The position numbers and the translations under genes were made by a program. A DNA stretch of 64,000 nt from Aphelocoma coerulescens (taxonomy: Eukaryota > Chordata > Aves > Passeriformes > Corvidae), in the NCBI RefSeq assembly GCF_041296385.1, contig NC_091013.1:12042001-12106000 (forward strand), read 5' to 3'. Below the pieces are notes generated by a model. That model did not search any database, was not told where the DNA came from, and saw only the letters and a list, made by a program, of their open reading frames with translations. Of the stretch, positions 37,296 to 50,682 are shown one piece after another (within the stretch, counting starts at the first letter, position 1; every line of letters begins with the position of its first letter).

Positions 37296-40200
37296 TACAA
37301 ATCTAGTTGACATTAGCTTCCAGAATGAGAAAATTAACTAATAAATAAAAGTATGTTCTTTATGATGCAAAGGCTCAGTTTTGAAAAGCTGGAGCATGCT
37401 CTCTTCTGTCCCTGAGACAAGCTGAAAAGAAATCATAAAATCTCTACTGGGCAAACTCTGTTTTGTTACTTCATGCTGTCACTGTTCTATTGAAGCTTTC
37501 TTTTCTTAAGCGTAGGGCAACCATGTACTAACATTGCTTCGTGCTGCTGGAGTCTGTGTAGCTTTTCAGCTTCTGTTTGAAGTATTATCTGATGTCCCTT
37601 TTCTCTCATCTCACTGATGTCATTTTACTACTATTCTCCTCAAAGAGACACTTGTCTCTTGATCACTCCTTTAGGCACGTCAGAAAAGTGAAGAAGAGAA
37701 GGCCTGTGACAAGTGACATGTTGGATATTTGCTTATATCCCTGCCACTGAAGAGCATGCTCTCAGAGTTTCCTGAATCCTTTTTATTATCCAAAATGCTT
37801 TGCTCCACAGGTAAGTCAGAGGCGTGGAAATGCACCTGCATTTGTGCATGCATGTTAGCATATAACCAATTTAGGCTGGCAGATGAAACTGACCCACTTC
37901 TAGGCTAAAAACCCAGTTAAAAGCAGAAATAATCATTTGACTGGTAAAGTGTTAAAGCAGAAAGCTGCAGAAAGTCTTTTACATGCTAATCTGGAACACA
38001 GGCAGAATGTTTGCAGAAATACTTAGAATTGGGTCCAAAAAAGGGCCATTAAGCAAACAGAAGTGTTACTATGAGTTAATTATTGGAACAACAGATAAAT
38101 AGGAAAAGGAACAAACTTTATCCTAATAAAGAGCAAAGCACTAATAACTCTGACTTCAAGCAGATAGACACACTAATGCTTGCAATGCCCCACCAGTGCT
38201 CATCAGCTCTGACCTGCAAATGTCTTAACACTGAACCTCTGTTGAGGAGATACTGCCAGGAGAGTCAAGCTGAGTCACATTATGTTCCAGTCTTCTGAAA
38301 GTGAGTACACAGGAAGGAAGCAGAGATAAAGTGACCTAAATTAAAAGCTGAATTTGTGTTTTCTGAAGTGAAACCTCTGTGTGCTAATTTCTACATTTAA
38401 CTTCAAAATAAACTGACTAGGGATACTCAGATATTACATGTATTAATTTAAAAGAATACTAAGTACCCTTTCCTATCAAGTATCACATCTGGAATAGTTT
38501 GGCACTTCTTGTGCAATATCTCAATTCATAAAAGCCAGAATAATTCACTCTTTCATGTAGGTATGTTGAAAATTCTGAATTTAAAGTTAAGTTATATTCT
38601 TAAATTTTAAACAATATTTAGTTCCTGAAATAAGTAGCTGCAGAAACAGAAACCCTCACTAGCCCTCATGTAGATTTGTTACCTCTGGATAACTTGAAAC
38701 ATGAACAAAGTCTGGATAGTGCAGTTTAAGCAGTAGTCTGGATCCTGATTTTCAGATTCGCACTTTTTGTTGTTTTGTTTTTCTCATTCAAAAACCCCAA
38801 CAACTCAGAACTCCCCAAACTCTGTGCCTCTTCTGGTCTGGTGCCAACTATTCAAGAGGGCTTCTCAGCGACTTGGCTGCACTGCTGATCAGCTCCTCAG
38901 TGAGCCTGGAAATCTTAGTGATGACACAGAACGTTGATGGCTCCATATGAAAGGTTGCTTTCTTTGGTATCTTTTTGACTGATGTGAAGCAAAATACCTC
39001 AGACACAGACCAAGATTTTTTCTTCCAGCTGGTGGCATGATATGTCAGATGTTTGACACACGCATGTCTTTACCTCATAATAATTTCTCTATTTTCTCTA
39101 AGTTCAAATATATGCACCCTTGAATACGTGTTCAGATCAAACAGATTCAAGCCAAGTGTTCATTTTAGGCTTTAGGAATAATAGCAGAAGTTAATGTCAA
39201 GTTTATGTCAAATTTAACATAAGATAACTATTCGACATCCTTGGCATTTGTGGTGCTGTGCAGGTAGATTGAAAAATATCGAGTGCTAAATGAATGCACA
39301 GTGAATGCAAGGAAAGCAGACAACTGTAATCAGCTTCTCTGTATCACTGGGGGCAGTTTTAAGAAGGGTGAAATGCTTCACACACTATTTCATTCCCAAA
39401 GAATCTACAATTTTAAACCTTTGAAAGATCTACAGAAAGAGGTAAGTACAGCTTTCTTTTTATTGTGACAAACAGAAGGATTTATACTAAATCAGCTATT
39501 CCTCCTGACAAACTCAAAGACCAATGTTTTGAAGGCAATGTATTGAAACCCCCTTTTAAGAGCAAACACAGACAATGTTCTGATTCCTGACCTTGGTTAA
39601 ATCCTGTTTATGATACTCCTGAAGAGAAGAAATATTTTTATCAAATATTTAAAAACTGTGGGGTTAAGGAAATACCACCATATTTTTAATGCATTGAACA
39701 TTGGAATCTAAACATTTTATATGAATGTATTTTTACTTGGGAAATATTATACTATCTCTCTTAGAATTCTAGACTACTATTACTTGTAACCTGCTTAGCC
39801 TTTTATAATATCTCATGTTTTTTCTGCTTATGGATTAGAGGGTTAAGAATGCCAGCAAAAGGAATATTATGAGAACAGAAAGCAAAGTGTCCTGTGGTGC
39901 AAAACTTTATATGGATTCTTATTTTTTACTGGACCATTTTTGAATTCAACAATTATTCCTACATGAGTAGATCATCTGTGTGAATATTCAGTGACTAGAC
40001 AGTACCATACATAGCACAGAAGTCAATATTTTTTTCCAAAACAACATAAAGGTGCTACCTATATTTTTGCCCATCTTTGTTATATTTCAAAACTCATAAA
40101 AGATGAGTCATCTTGCCCAATTTAAGCTTTCTTTCTCACCCTCAAATAATAATGATTAAAAATAAAGATAACTTGACAACAATTTCCCCTTTCTTATGCA

Positions 40201-41573
40201 AGGGAATTAATTTCAGTTGTGATTGCACCATATGGGTAGCACTGAAACCAGGCCCTAATTCATATCAGGTTCTTTAGGTCGAGGCCAGCACCCCAACCTC
40301 TATCCAAAATGCAATCATCCATCAGAGAAAGGTCTGCAGCACTGTATGAAGTAGACCTTAGAAACTGGCCAGCTGTATTCTTGACTTTTTCTATTTCCCA
40401 GACAGTGCCAAGATGTTATCTAATCACTTTGTACAGAGAAGAGAGAAAGGCACTACAAGTACACTGAACTGAATTCTTACAGCATGAAAGCAACTATTTT
40501 CCTTCAGTACCTCACAGACCATATAGTGGATATTTCCTGCAAGAAAAACAACCACTAGGAGTAAAAACAGACTAGTCCAGAGCCTACATTTATTCAATTC
40601 AATAATTCTTCACTTCTCTTAAACGTTCATATGAAGGAAAGAAAATAGGTCTTAAAATGGAAACTTAGTTAATGTAAGACTAATTGTATAAGGGAAGGAA
40701 TAAATCTCACTTTGAAGCACATTGTCTCTGGAAAATTAGCCTGAACAAAAGTGTGCATTTGTCCTTGAAATAAAACTATAAGACTGCAAATCAAAGTAAT
40801 GAGGAGACATCTTGCAAATATGAATTTTAAAGAAAAAGTGCTCCTCAATAGAGAAATTATGTCAATGCCTAGAGGAGCAAAAGAGTAGTGACTGTATAAT
40901 AAACCTCATTCTCACTTTAGCACTATTAGTACTGGAGCTGTAATTCAGTTAAGCTACAAGAACACCAGCAGAGAACGAGAGAGCAAATCTGCAAAAGATT
41001 TGTCATGGATGAACACGCCCAACAGTCACATTTAGTCTTTGAATGCTACCAAATATCAGAAGAGCTAGACTGGGAGATACACAAAAGCCATGCTGGAAAC
41101 TTGATTATGCTTTGTACTGACATTTCTTGTACCTTGGGACCTGTTTCTGGGCTCCTCCTAGAGCACTCCCCTGGGCCACACCTTATCCCAGTGTGCATCG
41201 CTGCAGGAAAGCTGTATGTTTCTTGCTTCTTATAGCACCAGTAAATATATGAAAAGTGAAATCATTAAGATGAACAGACAGAAGGTAACAAAACTTAATG
41301 GGCAGTATTTCAAAGCTGTATGTGTGTGAATGTGCATTCACTTCCGAGAACACGTGCATCAGCACTAAAGGTTTGTGTCTTTGATTTGACCAGTCCCAAG
41401 TATCTTCTGTTTATACTCATACTGTCTTTTATATCTTGTCTAGTTAGATAAGAATACAATTGTCTACCAAGTGTTCAAGTCTGTGAAAAAAGCCTGAATA
41501 TTTGCTAGTTCTGAGAAGTGTCTATCAGCTCTTAAAATGTCAGATCACTTTGATTACATTGAGGCAAACACAG

Positions 41574-41616
41574 TTTTCCTAAGAAAAGGTGATTTTCTTT
41601 TCCTAAGAAAGGGTGA
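41574..41616 (+). repeat. Tandem pair, 24-bp period
   Basis: TTTTCCTAAGAAAAGGTGA at 41574 recurs as TTTTCCTAAGAAAGGGTGA at 41598. The two differ at one base. Confidence 0.8.
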
Positions 41617-44202
41617 GTCTAGGTTGTACAACTCCTATCCAGAGAAAAAATACCAAGCTTTTGTAATCCACTCATTGTTCAGTGACCCTACAAACAACCA
41701 ATACATATAGTGTTACAAGGACCTGCATTTTCTTAAATTCATTGCAATAACTGTTGAGAGATAATGCCATTGTTTCAAGGAGAACAGAAATTCTCCAGAT
41801 TTTGGAAAAGAAATGATAACTGACTGACACAACTGAGGAAATGGAAGTCAACAGAATATAATTTTCTGACATAATAATTGGTTAGGGCAAGCACTGTTTT
41901 TCTAAAGCCTCCCATCCAATCTAGAATAACCACTTGAGGGCACCTCTTTATTGTAAGGTCGTTTTAAAAGGCATCAGCTTTCAAAAGCAACTTAAGAGAT
42001 TTTGGTGCTGAAAATATTCAAAGGAAAGACTGCCACCTACTGAATCTTTTTGTCCCTATGCCTCTAAGCCCCAAGAACATTATTCATCCTTTAAGCACTG
42101 GAAAGTACAATCTTTTCTTTGCTAAATTTATTCAACCAGTAAGATAATATCAAAAGAAAAAGAAAAAAGATTTTTTTATCCTAATGAAACTTCTATAGCA
42201 CTCAAATTTAAATATTGGACATGTGACCTTGGTTTTCAACCAGTTTCTCTTTCATGAGTTCTTTAAAAAAAAAAAAAACACTACTTCAGGATGTACATAC
42301 ATTATGTGCTAAATTTATGTACCCTTAATTATTTGAAGCTAAAAAAGCCTTCCAAAACCACAGCACTTCAACAGTAACTTCAAAGACTACCTTACAAAAA
42401 ATCCCATTTAGACTCTGTATTTGTTTTCCTGGTTTTCAAAATTAGGCCAGGGACATTTTTTTCAATAGTGGCTTGGCATATTCTTCACTTTACATTCTTA
42501 AAAAAACCCTTATAGTTCCAATAGAAATGATTAAATTATGGTTCCTTAGCAGTAAAGACAACAGCAAGATCATCAGAAGCTAAAAACACTAGACTGGCTT
42601 TTTCCACTACATAAATAGTGCTTATCAAAGGCAATTGAAAGTAAAAAATGCATTATATGCTTGTAAGGCGTTAGATAATGCTCCCAACCTAGAGATTACT
42701 GCTCATTTCTCAGGATTATACAGTCAGTTATGGAAAATATCCAGGGCTGTTACTGGGTTGATTGAATACCAAAACTGGGGAAGTTTTTTATTTCAGTCTG
42801 TCAGCCCTCAGGTGGTTGTGCTGAAATGTTCAGTCCTCCATTAATTACATTTATCTAACATAAACCAAACAGCTATTAAATTGCTTGAAACTGGTTTACA
42901 TTTAATTACATCATAATATTTTCATAGAAAAGACATGATTTATCACAATAAATTTTTAATGCAGGATCTTTGTTTCCACCCCATGTTCTATCTCTGATAT
43001 ATCCATATTTAAAGCAAGAAATGCTTCCTTACTGTCTAATCTGAACTGAAACATTACTAAGCTTTTCTCAGCATCTTTCATTTCCACTAGTGCTTAGACG
43101 ACTTGGATGAAATGAAATAATTTAAAGAACTGTTTTCAGTCAGAATGAATTAAAAAGCTTTTTTGTTACTCAGCTTTTCTCTAGTTTGCAGTGTAGACAT
43201 TAATGAGAAGACAACAGAGTATGCTTCATAGCTGAGGAATAATTAAGACTAGTTCTACTTTTTTGTTTTACCTTGTATTTGTCATGATTGCATAGCTACT
43301 TCACTTAAGTACAGGCTGTATGACACAATGTCTAAACAGAAAAAAAGATACCATCATTTTTTATGGAAGTTACATCTCATTAATAGATCTGGTAAGACAA
43401 TTTTCATTTTTGTCACTAGGAAAATATTCTCTTCAAAATGTTAAATGGTGTCAAGGAAAGGGTAGACAGTATGCCCCAAGAAAGTAGTAAGCATGAATAA
43501 GTATGGAAGACCAGAGAGGACAATGCTCCACGTAATTTCTAGAATCAGTAATGGTCTAGCAACATTTCTACTGGGACATTCATTGGAGAAGAGCTTTGTA
43601 TTGTAATATATAATCTAAGTCTAGAGCTGAATCCCAAACCTATTGCCTTTCTTTAGCTGGCTTCTAACAGGTTTTATATTGGTGGGAGTGGTGTAAGGAG
43701 GGAAAGGGAAGGGCTCTGACTGGCAACCTATCAGTCACCATGAAGGTCACTAGACTTTTCTGAACCTTTGCAAAAAGTTAGCCTATTAGTAGATATTCCT
43801 TGTCATAACAATATAAGTTGCTTAACCTCAAAAGACTTATATTTCATAAATTTAAATTTAAATTTAGGTGTCTCCAAAATTTGGCATTGCAATATTGTAG
43901 ATGATTTGTAGATAAAGGAATGTGTTTCCATTAATTGCTAGATCCAATACATCCTTCTACATACGTACACAAACATGTCATCAATAACTGTGTCAACTCT
44001 GACAAAAGGCCATAAAGGTAACATAAAACAGAAATAAGACCCTGGAAGAGACTCTACACACATATATGTGATCAGCTCACGAATATTGTTCCAGTCTTAT
44101 CACACTCTGCATCTAAGGGAGACTAAGCAAGGTACACACTGTATTGCAGCTGGCAAATGCTTTGTTCAGGAGGTTGGAGCTGGTGTCTGGAGACTGGCTG
44201 GT

Positions 44203-44249
44203 AAGAGCTGGAAGGTGTTAAGACTGGAAGGTGTTAAGAGCTGGAAATT
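44203..44249 (+). repeat. Three tandem units of 16-17 bp
   Basis: AAGAGCTGGAAGGTGTT at 44203-44219, AAGACTGGAAGGTGTT at 44220-44235 and a partial AAGAGCTGGAAATT at 44236-44249. A young, local minisatellite seed. Confidence 0.85.
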
Positions 44250-45063
44250 ATTTTAGCACTGTTTACTTGGAGAGGAGGTAATCACCTTTAGATGGTACCA
44301 TACCAAAAGGCAGAACCAAATAAAATAAAAAGCCCAGTTAACAAAAATATTCAGTCAAGATTTATAGAGTCTCCCACTTGGCAACCTCCAGCCTAGCAGT
44401 GTCTGAATGACTGGTTTAAATGAACAGGTTCCTCATGAATGTTAGAAGATACTTTCTGAATCTTAAGCCTTGCATGCAGCAGGATAAGGTAAGAGGAAGA
44501 TATTACTCAGTCTGCTCTTGGATTTAGGAATGACAGTTAAGGTAAGATTTTAGAGTTGAAATATGGATCCCATCCCTGCTTAAACTGGAGAATAGACTGA
44601 ATTTACATGACTGTCCTGCCAGATTATTGGTTTAATCACCAAACTGTGGTGTACTCTGACCATTACTCTCTGCAATACTCTCATATTGTTTAAAACATAC
44701 CATATATGACACACTGGGCCTGATAGATAAAATTTTTAGCCATGGTACATGTCTATAAGCCCAGAATTTCAGTTCTTGCATCAAGCAATACTTAAGTGTT
44801 TTATCCGATGGAGATTAAATTTAAGAGGTACCACTAAGGAATTATTACTCAGAATAGCCTGCAATGCAGGAAAACATTTAGGATTCGAGTGATCAAGTTC
44901 AGCCACTTGCTTCACAGTACCTGCTCCTTTATCCATGCAGAATGGACATGAAATGTTAGTTCTATATGAATGCCTGAAGCACAGCATGAAGAAACTCATC
45001 AAATACATTTCCTGAATGCTGGTGTCTAGGTGAGTCAAGATCTCCTTAAGGGACATGCAACAG

Positions 45064-45290
45064 GAGCAAACTGAAACACAGGAGGTTCTTTCTTTCTGAA
45101 CATCAGGAAACACTTTCATTCTGAGTGTGACTAAGCTCTGGCACAGGTTGCCCAGGGAGGCTGGGACATCTATAACCTTGGAGATACTCAAAAGCCATCT
45201 GGACATGGCTCCGGCTCACCCTGCTGCAGGTGCAGCAGTTGATGTCCACCAGCCTCTTCCAAACTCAATGTTCTGTGCTTCTGTGATTTC
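45064..45290 (+). mobile_element. CR1 LINE 3' end
   Basis: This CR1 copy starts in the last part of ORF2 (AACTGAAACACAGGAGGTTC, then GAACATCAGGAAACACTTTC), passes through TGGCACAGGTTGCCCAGGGA and GGAGATACTCAAAAGCC, and ends TGTTCTGTGCTTCTGTGATTT at about 45270-45290. It belongs to the subfamily with TTCTGTGATT terminal repeats. The 141-codon frame on the opposite strand (44781-45206), the longest in the window, lies partly antisense to this element and has no known domain. Confidence 0.95.
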
Positions 45291-46230
45291 TTACTATCAA
45301 ATTTGCTTTCTCTACAGTTGAGGTGAAGTGTCTATCTTGTGAATTTTGACACTGGGTTTCCACGGCAGGAACATAAGCTTCAAGATCATTTGTTTCTTCC
45401 AAACTCTTGTGTTATTTTCAATTTATCACCACTAGGTTAATGTTTTGAAAAAATCTTAGAAATATGCAATGTTGCAATAAGAAGTTTAATATGATGGTTA
45501 TATACAGAGGTTTTAGTGTATTTATCCCAAAATGAATGACAAAGGAATCAGAAATATTTATTAGAAGTCAGTCTACACAACTGAAGTACAGATGAGGAAA
45601 TGTAAAAGACCTCGATGGAGATGGGAAATGGAAATTTTACCTTCAATGATCCTTCCTGAGATGTAACATAAAACAAAGGACTATTAAACATACTGCAGTG
45701 ATCAGAGAGACAATGTCTGCATTATATTTATCTATTCTCGGATCTGATGTGCTGAGTCCAGAAGAGATTTATGTTTGATGACAACAGCCAGTGCTAATGA
45801 TGTCATACTGGAGTAATTTCTGAAACCTTAAAATTACAATGGGGACTTAAAATGAGTATTTTAGCAAGACTACTGTAAGGAATGGAGGCACTATTGCTTT
45901 GGTCATCCCCTAGGCAGTGAAAGGGCATGGCACTCCCAGGGCCATGGAAGGCTGCTGCAGACCTGACTGTGATCCTTCCTCTACTTAGCTTTTCAGTCTT
46001 AGAAATCCTTTCACATATCAGTTAACCGGCAAAAGCTGGAATTACCAAGGATTGGATGTAATTGTCTGCTGTTGTTTTCTGTCCCCCTCTCATTACAAGA
46101 TACACAAATTATGTCTCAAACTTGAGGATACATGATATGAGTGCAAGAGAGTGACAATGTTTCAATTGGTCTTGACTTACTGAAGTTTTCTTTCTTGCTT
46201 GGTTTTTGTTCTTTCTTTCTTTGCCTCCTT

Positions 46231-46265
<35 letters not shown>

Positions 46266-48923
46266 TTCCCTTCTGTTTGTACACTTTGATTACTTAAAAG
46301 ATATGCAAAATGAAAGCCCTGAGCACTAAATGATGCATGAAAAAGAAATGAAAATATACTTGCCTTCTGTGTGGTGCTATGCAATCACTGCTCTGCTCTT
46401 AGTGTTCTTAGTACTCACACTACTTCATGTGTGTATCTGCAATATTATGCTCAGATCCATGCAGAAAGAACATAAATGTAGTTTCTCCTCTCTCACAGGC
46501 AGCCAGCCTCAGAGCTCACTCTGAAGTGCTCCAAGCAATGCAGCAGCGTGTAAGACCAAAATGCCTTCACTTTGGTGGGAATAAGTACATAAATCTGAGA
46601 TCCTTCTACAGGTGAAGGTGGCAGTGACACTTCCTTCTTCCTGGTTAAACATTCTTGAAAGTACTTTTCATGCTCATATTTTTAATTTGGTTCCATTTCT
46701 AGCAAATCCTTGAAACATTCACACTCACTTCCAACTGAACAGTGATACAGACGAGTTGTTTGGCTAGTCTGCAAAAAGGGACCTTTCACATAGTCATCTC
46801 TTGTTGCATCCATCCATGACTGTCTGACCTGTTTGATGAGCATGAAGGAAAAAAAGACTAGGACTCTTTTTTCTTTTTTATTTTCTTGGAAATGCTATTA
46901 GCATACCAGCATTTACTAGTCTTGATTCTGACTGCAGTCAGAACTATATAATTATATGTTATTACAGCTCTAACGACTTCTAAAAATTCTCTAACAGATG
47001 TGGAAATCTGTATTTCTCCCTGTCTTCCTTAGTTTAATGCGATGGAGTTTCTTGTACTAAAATGGAATTTAATCCAGGATAGTAAGAATCATAAGTAAAT
47101 ATTTAAAAGTTGGTGTGTGGCAACTCAATTGAATGAAAAAAATAGAAAATATTATATCTTTATTTGAACAGTAACTTTTCAATCCATGTGTTTGTTTGCT
47201 TCTTAGAATTCAGCAAAAGCCAGCCTATTTTCTTGAACATGTTCATTCTGTGCTTCTAACTTCAGCTTCAACCTGAAGCACAAAATACCAAAGGTTTTTA
47301 CATTTCTCATTTGCTAACTAGACCAGCAGAAGCAAAATGCATTAGTAATCTGGTGGCATCCCCACACTCATTAGCAGGTCTGAAAGGCTTTGATAAACTT
47401 TTACAATGGGTTTCCCAAAGATGTAATAAACATGACCTTTAGAAATCCAACTGAATCTCAAATACGCAACATCCATTACAGGCATTTGATAAATTACAGT
47501 CAATTTGTAACAAGTACTTAGAGAAAGAAAATAGCATATGCGTGAGGGAAAACAATACACTTTGTTTGTAAACACAGAGAAAGCACAGAAATAACCTCTC
47601 TGGGGTGATATTCAGATAGTTTTATTTGTGTTCATACAGTGAGGCATGAGGGATGATGGATTACAAAAAACGATAATCAGGTAATATATTATTGTCATGA
47701 GAGAAGAAAGTAGGGGAAGGGGTGTTGTTTTTTGGTTTTTTTTTGCTGTTGTTGGTTTTCCCCAGAATTACCTCTTAAAACAAAAGCTGAGAGTTCAGTA
47801 CATTCATAAGGAACGTGTCTGTGTAACACAGACTGTATTTCTGAAGGTCTTGACAGGAGTTTCTTTAAATATGCAATAGAGCATTCATTTCTGGAATTAT
47901 AAGTACACTGAAAAATCCTTCTGGGAGAAAAAGAAAACAATGGTCCATAGTGCTCCTCTAGCTATGTGAAAATAAAAGCATCTGGTAGTATAATGAGTGT
48001 GTTGTTGACTCAGTGCAGTCGATCATCTCTGTTTCCACAAGCTCATGTACTCCAGTCAGTGGAAATCACTGCGGGAAGTACCTGGGGATGCAATGACAAT
48101 TTGTCCACTCAAAATGTGTATTTTATTCAGTAAAAGGTAAATGTTATGATAAAATACTGGAACCTTGGCTAGCAAGATTGTCTAAAAGAAACAGATTTTA
48201 CATAACTTTGAAAGTGGGAATAACTGATATCATCACTACTATTCCTGTTGATAGAAAGCAGAAGTTGAGCTCTGAAAGTTTTAAAAAATAAGTAAACAAA
48301 TGAATGGAAAAATAAAAGAATGAAGGACCTAAGTCAGACGAATCACCTTTAACCCAAACCTTCGAACTCTGCACGGAAAGGTGTAGCCATGGGAAAAGAT
48401 GAACATCCTTATCAGCTGAGATGTAGTATACATTTTTCTTCTAATTTAGTGTAACTAGGTAATAGCTGCTTCTATTCACAACTTATAGATATATCTGCTC
48501 TGAAAAGTTATTTAAATATTGTGATATGATTATAATTTTCTTACCAATTATTTTCAGGTCAAAACCTCTTGGATTCAAACTAGAAATAAGGCTTTTTGAA
48601 CTGCCAGCTATGCAAATACATTCCTGAATATGCAAGTCAGACTGCTCCTCTCCTCCTCATCTCTTCAATCTATTTTCTTTCCCTCCCTTACTATCTTCTG
48701 CAGTAACAGTACCTTATCCTGAAATTAATTTGAGGGGCCTAGAATGAAACCTTGTGGCTTTGCCTGAATTGTATCAAATCTTTAATGCCAGCAGAAGTGA
48801 CAAGTAGCCAAAATTATCTCAGAAAGTCATCAGAGGTGACACATATAAACACAAAGGTCAGGCCTGTTGCAGAAGATGCACTTTTCTGTAGTGTATAAGG
48901 AAGCAGAATCTGCTTTAGAGAAA
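45291..48923. other. AT-rich non-coding DNA
   Basis: No gene recognised. The one clear simple repeat is the TTTA run at 46229-46267. T/G-rich text at 47723-47760 gives a low-complexity open frame that is an artefact. Confidence 0.45.
46229..46267 (+). repeat. (TTTA)n microsatellite
   Basis: About nine TTTA units, preceded by a CTTT-rich stretch (46210-46222). The encoded Leu-Phe-Ile-Tyr repeat frame is not a gene. Confidence 0.95.
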
Positions 48924-48980
48924 GCTTGGACTAGATGACCTCCAGAACTCCCTTCCAACCCCAACCATTCTGTGTTTCTT
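48924..48980 (+). mobile_element. CR1 LINE 3' terminus (short)
   Basis: The final 57 bases of a CR1: GCTTGGACTAGATGACCTCC, CCCTTCCAACCCCAACC and ATTCTGTGTTTCT. This is the terminal motif set of avian CR1 in plus orientation. Confidence 0.9.
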
Positions 48981-49044
48981 GGAACAAAAGATACAAAGGG
49001 CAAAAATTTAAACTAAACTAGGGTACATTTAGGATGGATGCAAG

Positions 49045-49239
49045 GATGAAATTTTTTACAATGGGAGTGGTGAGACACTGAGAGTTTCCCCAGAGAAATT
49101 GTGGATGCTCTATGACCTGCAGTGAGGTTGGGTGGGCTTTGAGCAACCTAGTCGGGTTAAAGATGTCCCTGCCTAGGAGGTTGGCCTAGACAATCTCAGA
49201 AGCTCCCTTACAAAACAAACCATTCTACAGTTCTATGAT
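49045..49239 (+). mobile_element. CR1 LINE 3' end
   Basis: A second CR1 3' end only 65 bases after the previous one and in the same orientation. It has GGGAGTGGTGAGACACTG, a 3' UTR with CAATCTCAGAAGCTCCCTTA, and terminal ATTCTACAGTTCTATGAT. The terminal motif differs from the upstream neighbour (TCTATGAT versus TCTGTGTT), so these are separate insertions from different CR1 subfamilies rather than a duplication. Confidence 0.92.
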
Positions 49240-50682
49240 AAAGTGGAGTTTATAAGGATTTTACGTTTCCCCCAAATGTTGTCTCTACAAACACTATGTC
49301 TATACATTGATTTTTATATAATTTTAGTTTTACCATCTACCTACACCCACATTTCCCCTCACATATATGCCAATGTTGATTCAGAATGCAAAAAAGCTAA
49401 GCATAAACTTTTCTGGATCCTAGCCATAACTCTTTTAGATGACTACATGAAAATAAGACTTTCTGATAAAGGCTCTTTGATCAACAGAGGGAAAAAAATG
49501 TTCTCCTTGCCAGCTCTCAAAGTGGAGCTTTTACCTACAGTTGTAATAAATACTATTACATTTATAAGTTCAAGCCCTAATGGCTGTGAGGATGACAGCG
49601 TGAGGATACTCTAAGGTGTTTACCAACTCTGGGGACCCTGTCCTTGGAGAGCTGCTATTCTGTACAGGAGTGTGTGGTCCACTGGCTCTTCTACACACAC
49701 AACAGTCAGGTCTAAAACTTTTATAAAGCCTTCCACCTTAAAGCAAACTATAGAAATTGTACTGACAACCTGCTGTGCCCACATTAACAATCATATTTGC
49801 CCTGTGTAAAACATCAAGCAGGGCATTTTAATGTGTTGAAACCAAAATGAGCTATAGTATGGCAGACAGGAAAATGTTAACATATGCCAAAATAGAAGTT
49901 TTATCTAGTAGAAGATAGTCCAATATTTGCAATTGTCATGTTCTGGCATGCAAAGGTACATATTTTTCATAAGGGAAATAATTAGAAATCCCAAAATAAA
50001 CAGCAAGCTGATTAAAAATAGTGGTGAGAGATGGAAACTAACAGCAAAAATCAACCACTATATGCACAAGATGTAAGCAAATAATAAAATCTACATTATC
50101 TCCTAAAAAATCCATCTATAAATGTTTGCATTTGGGGGAGGTTAATTCCCACCTTACGTAAGCATCTCTTGAAAGTCATGCTGTTAACTGTTGATGCTTA
50201 GCATGGGGAAAAATATCTCAGTGTTTTGTATTATTTTGGTTTTGATGTGATCTGTGTAATTGACAGCACTTGGAAAATCCACTTTTCTTTCTAAAATTCC
50301 TGAAACCTGGAGAAAAGTCTCATCTGACTTGTTTGGGGACAAACACATCCCTGCTATTATTTATACTATTTCTATAAATATATCCATCAGTACCTAGGAG
50401 TGGCAGCTTCATTTTTTGGCACTTTCTAAGAAGATGTGGGAAATCTTCTTTGACCCCAGAGCTTATTCAAAAATGTATGTCATGGTAAAAGAGCAGGAGA
50501 AGAGATCTAATTCTGATAAACTACGTGTCCTATGTTCCAGTTGAAGTACCACTATAGGGCATAGGTCACTAAAAAAGAGGTACTACTCCTTCTTTCCAAA
50601 CCTTTGCAACACCAATTTCGTGATACTTTGGCTTGGTATATAGGATTCCTTTACAGTAAAACAAACTCTAGCCTGTAATATT
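49240..50682. other. AT-rich non-coding DNA
   Basis: A 123-codon plus frame (49243-49614) starts right after the CR1 tail. It has no recognisable domain, no obvious splice or promoter context, and a length expected by chance. Nothing else is supported here. Confidence 0.4.

Larger units (their letters stand above)
36461..45063. other. AT-rich non-coding DNA, no gene recognised
   Basis: More than 8 kb without a known interspersed repeat. It holds an A14 plus (GA)n tract at 37265-37291, a 30-bp-period pair at 36691-36743, a 24-bp-period pair at 41574-41616, (AAATTT)n at 43848-43866 and a 16-17 bp triplicate at 44203-44249. Donor-like GTAAGT sites at 37811 (after TCCACAG) and 39442 (after AAAGAG) were seen, but no convincing partner acceptors. 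No protein signature. Confidence 0.45.

Noticed and set aside
37811..39447. GTAAGT donors at 37811 and 39442
   Set aside because: Neither has a convincing upstream acceptor with a pyrimidine tract, and isolated GTAAGT words occur by chance about every few kilobases.
44781..45206. 141-codon minus-strand frame, the longest in the window
   Set aside because: It has no recognisable domain, is partly antisense to a CR1 3' end, and its length is expected by chance in AT-rich DNA of this size.
49243..49614. 123-codon plus-strand frame directly after a CR1 tail
   Set aside because: No domain or signal peptide consistent with a real protein. The ATG position right after the repeat appears coincidental.
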